Shown one piece after another: positions 1 through 8,595 of a stretch of DNA of 64,000 bases. Position 1 is the first letter of the stretch. The number at the start of each line of letters is the position of its first letter. The position numbers and the translations under genes are program-made. The notes under the pieces were generated by a model that was not told the DNA's origin, ran no database searches, and was given only the letters and a program-made list of their open reading frames with translations. Source of the stretch: Vibrio profundi (GTDB lineage: Bacteria > Pseudomonadota > Gammaproteobacteria > Enterobacterales > Vibrionaceae); the NCBI RefSeq assembly GCF_005281835.1, contig NZ_RZIS01000003.1:62001-126000 (forward strand), read 5' to 3'.

Positions 1-643
1 TGTCTTTTTGGGACTCATTAAGCTCTGGCAACATCTGCAGTGTTAACATACCGTTGGTTTGCGCTGCGGCTACTTCTTGCGAACCTTGTTTGAAGCTATA
101 ACCTAGTGCGTTTTCCACCGACATCATTAAATCTTTACTCGAGTGCACAGTTTCGACGCTAAAGTTTGTATCACCAACACGCACGAATCCGGTTTCTTTC
201 TTCTCTAGGCTCAGCTTGATCATGCCTGCTTGTGGCTCAAGTTCGAATTCTCCGACTTCTTGGCCGTCTTGAGTCACTGTGCATCGATAAGGCTGGTTTC
301 CCCCGAAGTCTACACCCATGTAATTCACAGATGTACCACCACCAGAACAGACTAGTTGCCACTGATGGCCATTATCATTACGAGTGATCTCTGCTGCCAA
401 CTCTCCGTCTTTAAACGATACGGTATCAAACCATGTCGAGCTAGATGAATTGCGGCTGTATTTACCTTGGTACAAACCCGCTAGGTCAAAAGTCCCCTCT
501 TGTCCTAGGCCCCAGAAATCACCGTCAGTCTTCATCATTAATTCTGGTTGCGCGCTAACGGCATCTGATTTTTCCATGATGGCAACACTGCCACACGCTG
601 TTAATGCCAATGTAGGGATGAGAATAGAAAGACGCTTTTTCAT
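1..643 (-). CDS. Lipoprotein of unknown function, C-terminus cut by window edge
   Basis: An open frame of 214 codons runs from an ATG at 643 off the left edge of the window. The N-terminus is a lipoprotein signal: MKKR, a hydrophobic core, then the lipobox LTAC with Cys at residue 17. The protein should therefore be exported, lipidated and membrane-anchored. The visible mature part is polar, beta-prone and has paired cysteines (VCSGGG, YRCTV), but I do not recognise a family. The residues after the lipid Cys (GSVAIMEKSD) do not include Asp at +2, so outer-membrane sorting is the default guess. Function unknown. Confidence 0.8.
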   Translation of the reverse strand, partial: MKKRLSILIPTLALTACGSVAIMEKSDAVSAQPELMMKTDGDFWGLGQEGTFDLAGLYQGKYSRNSSSSTWFDTVSFKDGELAAEITRNDNGHQWQLVCSGGGTSVNYMGVDFGGNQPYRCTVTQDGQEVGEFELEPQAGMIKLSLEKKETGFVRVGDTNFSVETVHSSKDLMMSVENALGYSFKQGSQEVAAAQTNGMLTLQMLPELNESQKD

Positions 644-964
644 GGTGGTATCTGCTCGCTAAATAGTAATGGGAGATGAATTTTCAAAGAGAATAATTGA
701 AACCACAGATTGAAAATAGAGAGTGGAATGAGGGCTACTGACGAGAGTGATTATGTAAGCAAGGTTAAAGTATTAAAAGTGATAAATAACAGTTGTTTAG
801 CTGGGTGTTTTACATTGTATTAGCTTTGTAAGGCCGTGTAAGAGCTAGCTAAACTAGCTCTGGTTAAGGATTAGGTCGACTTTAAAAGTTGCTGCGTAGT
901 GTACTTTGAGAAGGAAGGCAGTCCTGTTTTTCGTTAGCTCTCTGATAGGTTGTGGCTTATAGGC
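644..964. other. Intergenic region with one small hairpin
   Basis: This 321-base gap lies upstream of the lipoprotein gene and downstream of the secreted protein gene, both leftward. The only structure I see is an 8-bp perfect hairpin at 841-861 (AGAGCTAG, 5-base loop, CTAGCTCT). It could end transcription of the gene at 965-1528, although it lacks a T run on that strand. The AT-rich stretch at 660-800 probably carries the lipoprotein promoter. Confidence 0.4.
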
Positions 965-1528
965 TTATAAATTAAGCGAGCGAGTGATCTTTATAACTTT
1001 CCCGTCGCTAGTGGTTTCCGCTATGTAGCCCTTTTTGTCGTCAAAAAACTCGCCGTTAATAAATACCCAGCCATTTTCAACCTGCGTCAATTGTTTTGGG
1101 AATCGTTCATCAAACATAGATTCACTAGGGTAAACCGTTTCTATGGCTTCAAATAGCAACTGTGCTTGCTCGCTATCGCGTACGACAAAGTTTGGTTTGA
1201 GGCAGAAGGTGAGCTCTGGCAAAGGTTCGGTTGATGTTGGCATCGTCATTAAGCCAAGAGATTGTTCGTGAGAATAATATAGAAAACTCTCTGAACTCGA
1301 TTCCCCACCGTCTGCTGACATTAGGTAAGGTGTCGCCTGATAGAAGTCGCAATCGAATACCATCTTTTGAATAATGCTTTTATTCTGGTTTACTTCAAAT
1401 TTTATTCTTTTGGCGACTCGTTCTTTTATGCTTTGTTCGATTGAATTTTGTGAATTGTCCTGATTTGCGAACGCAAGTCCTGTTAGAACCATGGAAATGA
1501 GGCCGATTTTTAAAATTATTTTAAACAT
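965..1528 (-). CDS. Secreted protein of unknown function (187 aa)
   Basis: The N-terminus MFKIILKIGLISMVLTGLAFA is a standard Sec signal peptide with likely cleavage before NQDNS. The mature protein of about 166 residues is acidic and polar and contains two cysteines (VFDCDF and LTFCLKP) that could form a disulphide. I recognise no catalytic motif or family. Transcription is leftward, and the AT-rich region to its right separates it from the divergent response-regulator gene, so the two may share a control region. Probably a periplasmic protein. Confidence 0.7.
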   Translation of the reverse strand: MFKIILKIGLISMVLTGLAFANQDNSQNSIEQSIKERVAKRIKFEVNQNKSIIQKMVFDCDFYQATPYLMSADGGESSSESFLYYSHEQSLGLMTMPTSTEPLPELTFCLKPNFVVRDSEQAQLLFEAIETVYPSESMFDERFPKQLTQVENGWVFINGEFFDDKKGYIAETTSDGKVIKITRSLNL

Positions 1529-2082
1529 ATTTTTCCCTAAAACGCTTACTTTAAATAAAATCTCAATATTGACACGAACACTAAAAATATAAATATCAAT
1601 TGAAAACTTATGGTAGTCGAATAAAAACTATCGACCAAGTTGTGCCCACGTTCCGGTGATTAGTGGAAGGGGGGGATCTGCTAGAGAAAACGATTCAATG
1701 AGGAATTTGGCGACCAAGTTGGCTGTTTTTGATGCGTATTTGTTAATTATTCTTTAATAAATTAAAATAATTTGCGTTATTTCTTTATATTTTTCATTAA
1801 TCTAAGATGTAAATAGGGTCGGTGTAAGTCATTGTAAGAATATAAATGCTTTGTAATTGCTTCGATTAAAGCGCGTAGCGCTAGCTATATTTTAATCAAC
1901 TAGGTTCTTAATCAATTAGGTGTTTGATATTTCGGTAAATATCAAAATTTAAATATGTATATTTTAATATACAGTATTTAAAATCATGTTTTACGTACGG
2001 TAAAAATTCTGGTGAATAATTGAGGTTGAAGCCATAAATTCTCTATATATACTACGCGAAAATCTATAAAGAGCGTGTAGTT
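1529..2082. promoter_or_regulatory. Long AT-rich divergent control region with repeats and palindromes
   Basis: This gap separates the leftward secreted-protein gene from the rightward response-regulator gene. It holds a near-perfect 13-base direct repeat with 16-base period (TTAATCAACTAGG at 1892-1904 and TTAATCAATTAGG at 1908-1920). Next comes a hairpin with a 10-bp perfect stem (TTTGATATTT at 1923-1932, loop CGGT, AAATATCAAA at 1937-1946). An 18-base palindrome at 1956-1973 follows (TGTATATT, TT, AATATACA). A response regulator of the OmpR type often binds direct repeats in its own promoter, which makes the 1892-1920 pair a candidate autoregulatory site. That assignment is inference. Confidence 0.45.
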
Positions 2083-2775
2083 ATGAACAAAGCCAAAATT
2101 CTTATTGTCGAAGATGATCCTGAAATCGCCCGCTTAACCACTCTTTATTTAGAGGCTGAAGGCTACACCTCTCATGTTGTGAATGATGGTTGCCATGCTC
2201 TTGATGCTATTCGTACTTTCAATCCTGATTTAATTCTATTGGATCTGATGCTTCCCGGGTTATGTGGAACGCAAATATGCCGCCAAGCACGAGAATTTTA
2301 TACAGGAATGATTTTAGTGCTCACCGCAACCGACGATGAACTGAGTGAAGTGAGCCTATTCAAATTTGGGGCCGATGATTATGTAACAAAGCCCATTCGC
2401 GGCCATGTTCTCCTAGCAAGAATCGAAGCCTTATTACGCCGCTCGGTTGCTATTCAATCCGCTTCTAGCCAAACCAAAACCTCAAATATCAAAGGCATTG
2501 CTGTCGATCCTGTTACTCAAGTAGCGACCCTAGACGGTAAACCACTCAATCTTACTTCCGCAGAATTTGAAATCCTTAATTTGTTGGCCGAAAACGTCAG
2601 CGATGTCGTGACCCGTGAGCAATGCTGTCAGTTGTTCAGAGGAATTGATTATTCGTTTAATGACCGCTCAATAGACATGCGAGTCTCGGGGTTAAGACGA
2701 AAGCTTCGTGAACACGCTAAAGATAAGCAATTCATCCGTACTATACGTAATAAGGGGTACATGCTTGTTGCTTAA
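2083..2775 (+). CDS. OmpR-family response regulator (RstA-like)
   Basis: A 230-residue two-component response regulator. The N-terminal receiver domain (about 1-120) has the acidic pair EDD at 10-12, the phospho-acceptor Asp54 in LLDLMLPG, and the signalling Lys103 in VTKPI. The C-terminal winged helix (about 135-230) ends with the typical RTIRNKGYML segment, so it should bind DNA as a dimer when phosphorylated. Its 3' end overlaps the start of the histidine kinase gene, so the two are co-transcribed and probably translationally coupled. Similarity in layout and sequence style suggests the RstA group, but target genes cannot be read from the window. The strong SD of the kinase gene lies inside this gene's last codons. 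Confidence 0.92.
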   Translation: MNKAKILIVEDDPEIARLTTLYLEAEGYTSHVVNDGCHALDAIRTFNPDLILLDLMLPGLCGTQICRQAREFYTGMILVLTATDDELSEVSLFKFGADDYVTKPIRGHVLLARIEALLRRSVAIQSASSQTKTSNIKGIAVDPVTQVATLDGKPLNLTSAEFEILNLLAENVSDVVTREQCCQLFRGIDYSFNDRSIDMRVSGLRRKLREHAKDKQFIRTIRNKGYMLVA

Positions 2776-4102
2776 ACGTTTTAAGCCGTCGATGTTTGTT
2801 CGGTTATACATAGGTAGCGTTGTTGGGTTGATATCGACGGTTTGGCTATTTCTGACATTGGGTGACGGTTACATGCGCCGGACTGAAATAGAGACGTTTC
2901 TTAACGATGGCAATTATTTTGTCGAGCAATACATACAGCAGCACAACAAGCCGCAATCCCTTTACGCTGAACTGGATTCTACCGGTCGGCAAACCTTCTA
3001 TATTTTTGACCTAGCTTTAATCGATAATTGGGACGATACACTGCCTTGCCTTGACTGCGAGTTGTTATACACCTTGAGTGGTGTGCCCGTTTATTTGCGT
3101 GGTAACGACCTTTACACCGCCGTGTTTCCACTGCCAAACTCGTCGAAAAGTTTTGTATTCAATGAAAGTCGGGATTTCTTTAGCCCAGACATAGAATGGT
3201 ATGAAGATTCAGAGCGTCACTTTTTAATTGCGCTGCTGCTATCGGTGTTCTTCGCTATTGGTGCTTGTATTTATTTGCCCGTATATCGATTGCAACGTCA
3301 TATTCAAAACTTGGTGGATACGCAGAAGCGCTTTGGGCTTGGGAAGCTGGGCACCCGTGCAAACACCAATTTGCCCAAACCTATCTCTGAATTGGCGAAT
3401 AGCTTTAACGAGATGGCCGAAGAAATCGAAAGCAAAGTCAAACAGAGCCATATTTTCTCTCAAGCGATTCCTCATGAAGTGCGTACACCGCTCAGCAGAA
3501 TCCAATTGGCGGCCGATCTACTACGAAGGGAAGCCCCTAGTGATAACCAAGATCTGTTTGAAGACATTGATAGCTATATAGATGATATTAATGACTTAAC
3601 GTCGCAAATCATGATGCTGTCGAAATTGAATGTGATGGACAATAGCTTTTTCGAACTCGTGAAAATTCATGTTGATATCGCTGAATACTGCCAAGATCGA
3701 ATTCGTTATGCGCGCTTTAATCACGTGACCTTTACAAGCCACCTCCCAATTGGTGTTCAAAGTAAATTCGACTGTACGATGGCGCGTTTGGTAATTGATA
3801 ACGTCATGAAAAATGCGAACAACTATACGAGCGATTCTGTGTGGGTGTCTTTGGATGAAAATGCCGAAAGCTGGTTGATGATCATTGAAGATAATGGCCC
3901 TGGTATTCCAGCAGAGAAAAGAGAAGAAGTACTCATGCCGTTTGCTCGCTTAGATGAGAGCCGTAGCGTACAAAACCAAAGTGGCTTTGGGTTAGGGCTG
4001 GCAATAGCAAAAGCGGCGGCGAAAAAATTGGGGTGGGGAATCTCGATTTTTGATAGTGACTACGGCGGCGCTAAGTTCACGATAGTGATACCCAAGAGCT
4101 AA
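2765..4102 (+). CDS. Sensor histidine kinase (RstB-like), TTG start
   Basis: Membrane sensor kinase partnered with the preceding regulator. From the TTG at 2765 the protein is 445 residues: TM1 at about 14-33, a periplasmic sensor domain to about 150, TM2 at about 152-172, a HAMP-like linker, a HisKA dimerisation helix with phospho-His237 in AIPHEVRTPLSRI, and a HATPase domain with N (NVMKNANNY), G1 (EDNGPGIP) and G2 (GFGLGLAI) boxes. I chose 2765 because AAGGGG at 2752-2757 sits 7 bases upstream and a GTG at 2708 would overlap the regulator by 68 bases; TTG 2768 and ATG 2792 are alternatives. The sensor domain has a CLDC pair that could form a redox- or metal-sensitive centre. Confidence 0.9.
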   Translation: MLLKRFKPSMFVRLYIGSVVGLISTVWLFLTLGDGYMRRTEIETFLNDGNYFVEQYIQQHNKPQSLYAELDSTGRQTFYIFDLALIDNWDDTLPCLDCELLYTLSGVPVYLRGNDLYTAVFPLPNSSKSFVFNESRDFFSPDIEWYEDSERHFLIALLLSVFFAIGACIYLPVYRLQRHIQNLVDTQKRFGLGKLGTRANTNLPKPISELANSFNEMAEEIESKVKQSHIFSQAIPHEVRTPLSRIQLAADLLRREAPSDNQDLFEDIDSYIDDINDLTSQIMMLSKLNVMDNSFFELVKIHVDIAEYCQDRIRYARFNHVTFTSHLPIGVQSKFDCTMARLVIDNVMKNANNYTSDSVWVSLDENAESWLMIIEDNGPGIPAEKREEVLMPFARLDESRSVQNQSGFGLGLAIAKAAAKKLGWGISIFDSDYGGAKFTIVIPKS

Positions 4103-4127
4103 AGCGCTTACTTAAAAATAAAACAAA

Positions 4128-4164
4128 AAGCCCAACCATCACGTATTTTGTGGTGGTTGGGCTT
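4128..4164. terminator. Bidirectional terminator between kinase and PTS genes
   Basis: A 15-bp stem with one G-T pair (AAGCCCAACCATCAC, 7-base loop, GTGGTGGTTGGGCTT) lies between convergent genes. On the minus strand it is followed by a long T-rich run, so it mainly ends the leftward PTS operon. Confidence 0.85.
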
Positions 4165-4174
4165 TGTCTTTTGG

Positions 4175-4193
4175 GGGCCTGATTGTCAGGCCC
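4175..4193. terminator. Second small hairpin in the same convergent gap
   Basis: Perfect 8-bp stem GGGCCTGA, loop TTG, TCAGGCCC. It follows the main hairpin and may back up termination. Confidence 0.45.
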
Positions 4194-4250
4194 GATGTTT
4201 GTTACTTTACTCGTTTATCAGGTGCTAATTGTTGCTATGGGGGAATGTAG

Positions 4251-5507
4251 TTAGCGAACAATCAAGCCTAGTAGAATACCCACGACACCGAAGTCAGCGT
4301 CACTAAAGGTAGTGTTTGCAAAACCTAAGTCGCCCAGTACAGGTAGCAGGAATACAGGTAGGAAAGTAATCAGTAGACCCTGAGCAAATGCACCTAGAAT
4401 CGCACCGCGACGTCCGCCTGTAGCATTACCGAATACACCAGCTGCCGCGCCCACGAAGAAGTGTGGAACAACACCAGGGATAATCACTGTTAGGCCCATG
4501 ATGTATAGTAAGAACATACCGATTAAGCCTGCTGTAAAGCTTGAAAGGAAACCAACTAATACAGCGTTTGGCGCGTATGGGAATACAACAGGACAATCCA
4601 GTGCAGGTTTCGCGTTAGGGACAAGTTTGTCTGAAATGCCTTTAAATGCAGGAACGATTTCAGCGATAACCATGCGCACACCTTGTAAGATGACGTACAC
4701 ACCACCAGCAAACGAAATAGATTGCATCATAGCGAACATGAACCAGTGCTTACCGCCACTCACTTCGCGAACAAAGTCGCCGCCAGCGAATAGGCAAGTA
4801 ATCATGAAGATAATACCCATAGTGAATGAAATCGCTACTGGTGTATCACGTAGGAAAAGCAGGCTTTTCGGTACGTTCATGTCTTCTGTTGAGTGCTCTT
4901 TGTTACCAAACTTGCTACCAATGAAACCAGCAAGGACGTAAGAAAGCGTAGAGAAGTGACCAATCGCTACGTCATCAGATCCAGTTACTTGTTTCATGTA
5001 TTTGTGAGCGATTGCTGGGAATAGCACCATCACTGAGCCCACAACCACAGAGCCAAGAGCGATAAGTGGCACGCCAGTCATACCGTTTGACGATAGAATA
5101 GCGGCAACCATCATCGACATGAACAATGTGTGGTGACCCGTTAAGAAGATGAATTTCCAAGGTGTTAAACGAGCAATTACAATGTTCACTAGCATGGCGA
5201 AGAACATGATCATAGCCATTTCTTTACCGAAAGCTTCTTGTGCGATAGATACGATAGCTTCGTTATTTGGTACTACACCTTTGATGTTGAAAGCTTCTTG
5301 GAAAATGGTCGCGAAGTCACCCAGCGAGTTAACCACTAGGCCAGCACCGGCACCTAAGATAATGAAACCAAGAATGGTTTTCACCGTGCCTTTGATACAT
5401 TCAGTGGCTGGTTTTTTCTGGGCAATTAAGCCGATAAGAGCGATGAGACCAACCAGAACCGCCGGCTCTGAGAGGACATCGTTCATTAAAAAATTAAAGA
5501 ATTCCAT
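4251..5507 (-). CDS. PTS transporter IIC, SgaT/UlaA (ascorbate-type) family
   Basis: A 418-residue polytopic inner-membrane protein with about 10-11 hydrophobic segments, starting MEFFNFLMNDVLSEPAVLVG. The repeated glycine-rich membrane segments and motifs such as KGTVKTILGFIILGAGAGLVV are those of the ascorbate-specific PTS IIC family, which moves a sugar acid while the IIB subunit phosphorylates it. It is the last gene of a leftward operon IIA-IIB-IIC, 9 bases after the IIB stop. It is shorter than E. coli UlaA (about 465 residues). None of the ascorbate catabolic genes (ulaD-G) is nearby, so the substrate may differ. Confidence 0.85.
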   Translation of the reverse strand: MEFFNFLMNDVLSEPAVLVGLIALIGLIAQKKPATECIKGTVKTILGFIILGAGAGLVVNSLGDFATIFQEAFNIKGVVPNNEAIVSIAQEAFGKEMAMIMFFAMLVNIVIARLTPWKFIFLTGHHTLFMSMMVAAILSSNGMTGVPLIALGSVVVGSVMVLFPAIAHKYMKQVTGSDDVAIGHFSTLSYVLAGFIGSKFGNKEHSTEDMNVPKSLLFLRDTPVAISFTMGIIFMITCLFAGGDFVREVSGGKHWFMFAMMQSISFAGGVYVILQGVRMVIAEIVPAFKGISDKLVPNAKPALDCPVVFPYAPNAVLVGFLSSFTAGLIGMFLLYIMGLTVIIPGVVPHFFVGAAAGVFGNATGGRRGAILGAFAQGLLITFLPVFLLPVLGDLGFANTTFSDADFGVVGILLGLIVR

Positions 5508-5516
5508 GATAGATCC

Positions 5517-5804
5517 TTATAGTGCGCCAAGTTCTTTAAGAGCAACTGAAAGACGTTCTTTCATCGCTGCCTTGTCTACCATGTTGTCTAGGCTAACGAT
5601 CTTTGGTTCAACATCCATTGATTTTAGTTGATCCGTAATATCGTTCGTACCGATGAAGATTTCACAGTCTGTACCTTTTGCAGAACCAAGATCGATGTGA
5701 TCAACCGCAGCATTAACTTCTAGTTCTTTAACGATGCTTTTGATGCTCATTTCCATCATTAGGCTAGTACCAAGACCGTGACCGCAAACTACCATAATTT
5801 TCAT
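5517..5804 (-). CDS. PTS IIB component, SgaB/UlaB type
   Basis: A 95-residue soluble domain with the phosphocysteine loop at the extreme N-terminus, VVCGHGLGTS, Cys7 being the residue that carries phosphate from IIA to the substrate. Size and fold pattern match the ascorbate/lactose-like IIB domains. It lies between the IIA and IIC genes and should be cytoplasmic, docking on the IIC membrane protein. All three components are separate polypeptides here, as in ulaABC. Confidence 0.88.
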   Translation of the reverse strand: MKIMVVCGHGLGTSLMMEMSIKSIVKELEVNAAVDHIDLGSAKGTDCEIFIGTNDITDQLKSMDVEPKIVSLDNMVDKAAMKERLSVALKELGAL

Positions 5805-5869
5805 ATCTTCTACCTTTTGTATTTGTTATCAAAGGGTGCGCTTAGCACCTGAAATTGTTGTTATTGTGA

Positions 5870-6313
5870 TTAGTACTGGCTGATGATGCTAAGCACATCG
5901 TCGGCCGATTTTGCATTACAGATTCGTTCAATGTGTTCGTCGTTCATGAACAAATCCGCTAATTTCTGAATAGCGCCAATGTGGCTGTCGCTGTCTGTTG
6001 CGGCTAGTGTTACCAGCATTTTCACTGGGTCATTGCCTTCTGAGTCAAACTTCACGCCGTTTTGAATTACGGTTAAAGAAAGTGATAAGCGGTTTACGCC
6101 ATCTTCCGGGCGAGCATGAGGCATTGCCATGCCTGGTCCCACAACGTAATAAGGTCCAAGTTCTTCATGAGAGCGGAAAATCGCTTCAACGTAGCTTGGT
6201 TCAATCGAACCGTTATCAAGCAGCGGCTGACAAGCTTTACGGATCGCATCTTGCCAATTCTCTGATTCGCTGTGCACTCGAATCACGTCTTTAGTTAATA
6301 ACTCACTGAGCAT
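5870..6313 (-). CDS. PTS IIA component, fructose/mannitol-type (UlaC-like)
   Basis: A 147-residue IIA domain. The phospho-acceptor is His66 in GMAMPHARPEDG, the standard signature of PTS EIIA type 2. It receives phosphate from HPr and passes it to the IIB Cys7. This is the first gene of the leftward operon, facing the LacI-family regulator across a 243-base control region with three operator-like palindromes. Length and motif make the assignment firm; the sugar is not deducible. Confidence 0.9.
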   Translation of the reverse strand: MLSELLTKDVIRVHSESENWQDAIRKACQPLLDNGSIEPSYVEAIFRSHEELGPYYVVGPGMAMPHARPEDGVNRLSLSLTVIQNGVKFDSEGNDPVKMLVTLAATDSDSHIGAIQKLADLFMNDEHIERICNAKSADDVLSIISQY

Positions 6314-6391
6314 TTGTTCTGTCCATCATGTGTGGTTGATGGCGCTAATGTAACGATCTATTTGAAACAAAAAATCGACAATGATCACAAA

Positions 6392-6439
6392 TGGTAGCGT
6401 TATCAGGTAGCGCTACCATAATGTGTGATAGCGCTATCA
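6392..6439. promoter_or_regulatory. Three tandem LacI-type operator palindromes
   Basis: Three related palindromes lie between the divergent PTS operon and the LacI-family gene: TGGTAGCGTTATCA (6392-6405, imperfect), GGTAGCGCTACC (6406-6417, perfect 12 bp) and TGATAGCGCTATCA (6426-6439, perfect 14 bp). All have a central CG or GCGC step and share the pattern TRRTAGCGYTAYYA, typical of LacI-family operators. Centres 2 and 3 are 21 bp apart, two helical turns, so bound dimers would lie on the same DNA face. The likely ligand protein is the regulator at 6557-7579, repressing the PTS operon and possibly itself. Confidence 0.75.
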
Positions 6440-6556
6440 TTTCTGAAATACACGCAATTTCATATGGATGTTCTGAGCCAGTTATGCGCTAATATCAGCA
6501 AAGGATTGAAAAGTTACTGCATCTTGTTGTAACGCATGATGATTATTGAGAAGTAA

Positions 6557-7579
6557 ATGAGTGAACCTAGAAAGCGCCGCAGTTCGGGTAAAGTGACCAT
6601 TTCAGATGTCGCGAAGCGAGCAGGCGTAGGTACCATGACAGTATCTCGGGCATTACGTACACCCGATTTAGTGTCTGATAAATTAAGAGAGAAAATTGAA
6701 CAGGTTGTAGAAGAGCTTGGTTACATCCCCAACAAAGCTGCAGGTGCTTTGGCTTCGGGAGAAAGTCACTCTATTGCTGTGATACTGCCCTCGTTGGTGG
6801 AAAAGTCGTGCACTTTATTCTTGCCTAGCTTCCAGCAACACCTCAATAAGGCAGGTTATCAATTATTGTTGGGGTACTGTAATTATTCGATTGAACAAGA
6901 AGAAAAACTGCTTACTCAATTTTTAGAAAGTCGCCCCGCGGCGGTGGTGGTGTTTGGTATCGATCACACCACTAAAACTCATCAGCTGTTTGCGGCGTCT
7001 AAAGTGCCAGTGTTAGAAATCGCTGAATTTAGCCTTGCATCCAAGTATTTAAATATTGGTGTCGACCACTTTCATATTGGTAAAGCGGCGACTCAGCAAT
7101 TGATCGATTCAGGTTACGAAAACATCGGTTTCATTGGGGCGAGAGGTAACCATTCGTTATTGCAGAGGCAATTACATGGTTGGCAAAGTGCCATGATAGC
7201 TAACTATAGAACCCCCGATCACTTCCTAACTACTCATGAAGCACCAAGCGCAGAACTCGGTGCAGAAGGGCTCGCGAAGCTGTTACTGCGTGAATCAACA
7301 CTCGACGCCTTGGTGTGTAGTCACGAAGAAGTTGCGTTGGGGGCGCTGTTTGAGTGTCATCGCCGTGTGATTAAGATCCCGAGCGATATGGCCATTATTT
7401 GTCTAGATGGAGCGCAGTTAGTCGAGCACGCTTACCCAAGTATCACCTCTATTGATATCGATTATGACGCCATGGGACAAAAAGCTGCCGAGAGTGTTAT
7501 GAATGCCGTGAAAACCAAAATGTTATTGGCAGAACCGATCAATATCGGCTTTAAACTGAATTCTCGATCCAGTACGTAG
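6557..7579 (+). CDS. LacI-family transcriptional regulator of the PTS operon
   Basis: A 340-residue repressor. After a basic leader (MSEPRKRRSSG) comes the HTH and hinge helix (about 12-65: VTISDVAKRAGVGTMTVSRAL, then NKAAGALASG), then a periplasmic-binding-protein-like effector domain to the C-terminus. The DNA-binding part resembles the GntR (gluconate repressor) branch of the family. It is divergent from the PTS operon, and three palindromes in the shared region are its probable operators. The inducer is presumably the PTS substrate or its phosphate. A terminator hairpin follows at 7621. Confidence 0.9.
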   Translation: MSEPRKRRSSGKVTISDVAKRAGVGTMTVSRALRTPDLVSDKLREKIEQVVEELGYIPNKAAGALASGESHSIAVILPSLVEKSCTLFLPSFQQHLNKAGYQLLLGYCNYSIEQEEKLLTQFLESRPAAVVVFGIDHTTKTHQLFAASKVPVLEIAEFSLASKYLNIGVDHFHIGKAATQQLIDSGYENIGFIGARGNHSLLQRQLHGWQSAMIANYRTPDHFLTTHEAPSAELGAEGLAKLLLRESTLDALVCSHEEVALGALFECHRRVIKIPSDMAIICLDGAQLVEHAYPSITSIDIDYDAMGQKAAESVMNAVKTKMLLAEPINIGFKLNSRSST

Positions 7580-7620
7580 AGTGAAGCTGTTTCTTCGAAT
7601 CATAATTTGCGGAAATGTTG

Positions 7621-7651
7621 AAGCTGCCGTGTTGTGTCACCGCAGCTTTTT
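7621..7651 (+). terminator. Terminator of the LacI-family gene
   Basis: Stem AAGCTGC plus GTG/CAC around a TTGTGT loop, closing with GCAGCTT, followed by TTTTTT. It lies about 40 bases after the repressor stop codon. Confidence 0.8.
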
Positions 7652-7818
7652 TGATTCCTAGAGTTCAGCTGTTAGATATAAAACTATCAATAATCTCAAC
7701 CTATCAATCTACATTGGTTCAATAACTTAATATCCATTTTGCTTAGGTCTATTCTTGGTTGATGCGGTTAATTTAAACTATCTTTATAGTGTTCACTCAA
7801 CTAATTATGGTCTTTCCG

Positions 7819-8508
7819 ATGCAACGAAAATTCATTTATGTTTACCTCATACTTGTTTTTTTACTTCCCTCAGCGAAGTCGTTCGCCCAGTATCAAATGC
7901 ACTTTTTTTTGCCTGACTTTCCTCCCTACACAACGATAGATACCGATGGCAATCCAAGAGGCATTGGTTTAGATAAAATGAAACAAGTGCTCGATTCAAT
8001 GGATATAGAGTACACAATTCAAGTGGGGTCGAATCACGGTAGGGCGTTATCTGAGCTGAAGGTAGGGCGATCCGATGGTTTCTTTATGGCATCTAAGAAT
8101 GAACAACGTGACCGATATGCGGTGTTTTCAGAATCTGTAATGGTGAATCGCTGGGTGTGGGTTGTACTGAAACATAATAAAGACTCGTTTAATCCAAGCC
8201 CTGAAGCAGGTTACGAAATAGAAAGTTTGTTGAACACCAACACTCATTATTGGCTAAAGAAGTCCGGTTATGCCGCCGCAAAGCCCGCGTATGACATTAC
8301 CTCATTGGTTGAAAAGTTAGACACTAAAGAAGCAGACGCCATTTTGGTAGCGGAAGAAGTGTTTAATAGCCGCTTTGGACAAGATGAGCGATACCAAGTG
8401 ATTCTTCAGCAAGAAAAGAAATTTGGTGCTTATATTTCAAAGGCTTTTCTAAGCCAGAACCCCACCTTCATGACAGAATTAAACCAAGCCATACTGGCGA
8501 ATCGTTAA
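7819..8508 (+). CDS. Periplasmic solute-binding-like protein (SBP family 3 fold)
   Basis: From the ATG at 7819 the protein has 229 residues and begins with a signal peptide MQRKFIYVYLILVFLLPSAK, likely cut near SFAQ. I prefer this start to the GTG at 7789 because the upstream residues would spoil the signal. The mature part shows the family 3 pattern: LPDFPPYTTIDTDGNPRGIGLD, then VGRSDGFFMASKNEQRDRYAVFSESV. It is a stand-alone gene with no ABC permease beside it, as is common for vibrio proteins of this group that feed signalling rather than transport. Ligand unknown. Confidence 0.75.
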   Translation: MQRKFIYVYLILVFLLPSAKSFAQYQMHFFLPDFPPYTTIDTDGNPRGIGLDKMKQVLDSMDIEYTIQVGSNHGRALSELKVGRSDGFFMASKNEQRDRYAVFSESVMVNRWVWVVLKHNKDSFNPSPEAGYEIESLLNTNTHYWLKKSGYAAAKPAYDITSLVEKLDTKEADAILVAEEVFNSRFGQDERYQVILQQEKKFGAYISKAFLSQNPTFMTELNQAILANR

Positions 8509-8529
8509 TATCACGCCAGCCCGATAAAA

Positions 8530-8567
8530 CGCTCTAACCATGGTGTATCACCAGCTTGGTTAGAGCG
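8530..8567. terminator. Bidirectional terminator
   Basis: An 11-bp perfect stem (CGCTCTAACCA and TGGTTAGAGCG) encloses a second small inverted repeat (TGGTG/CACCA). It lies between the convergent binding-protein and acetyltransferase genes. Confidence 0.75.
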
Positions 8568-8595
8568 ACTTTAATTAGAACCTGACATACGTTAT

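Noticed and set aside
384..662. Rightward 92-residue frame at the left edge
   Set aside because: It lies antisense to the lipoprotein gene, whose lipobox and continuous frame are convincing.
4251..6313. Naming the PTS genes ulaABC and the substrate ascorbate
   Set aside because: No ulaD-G genes are present and the IIC is shorter than UlaA; the family fits but not the substrate.
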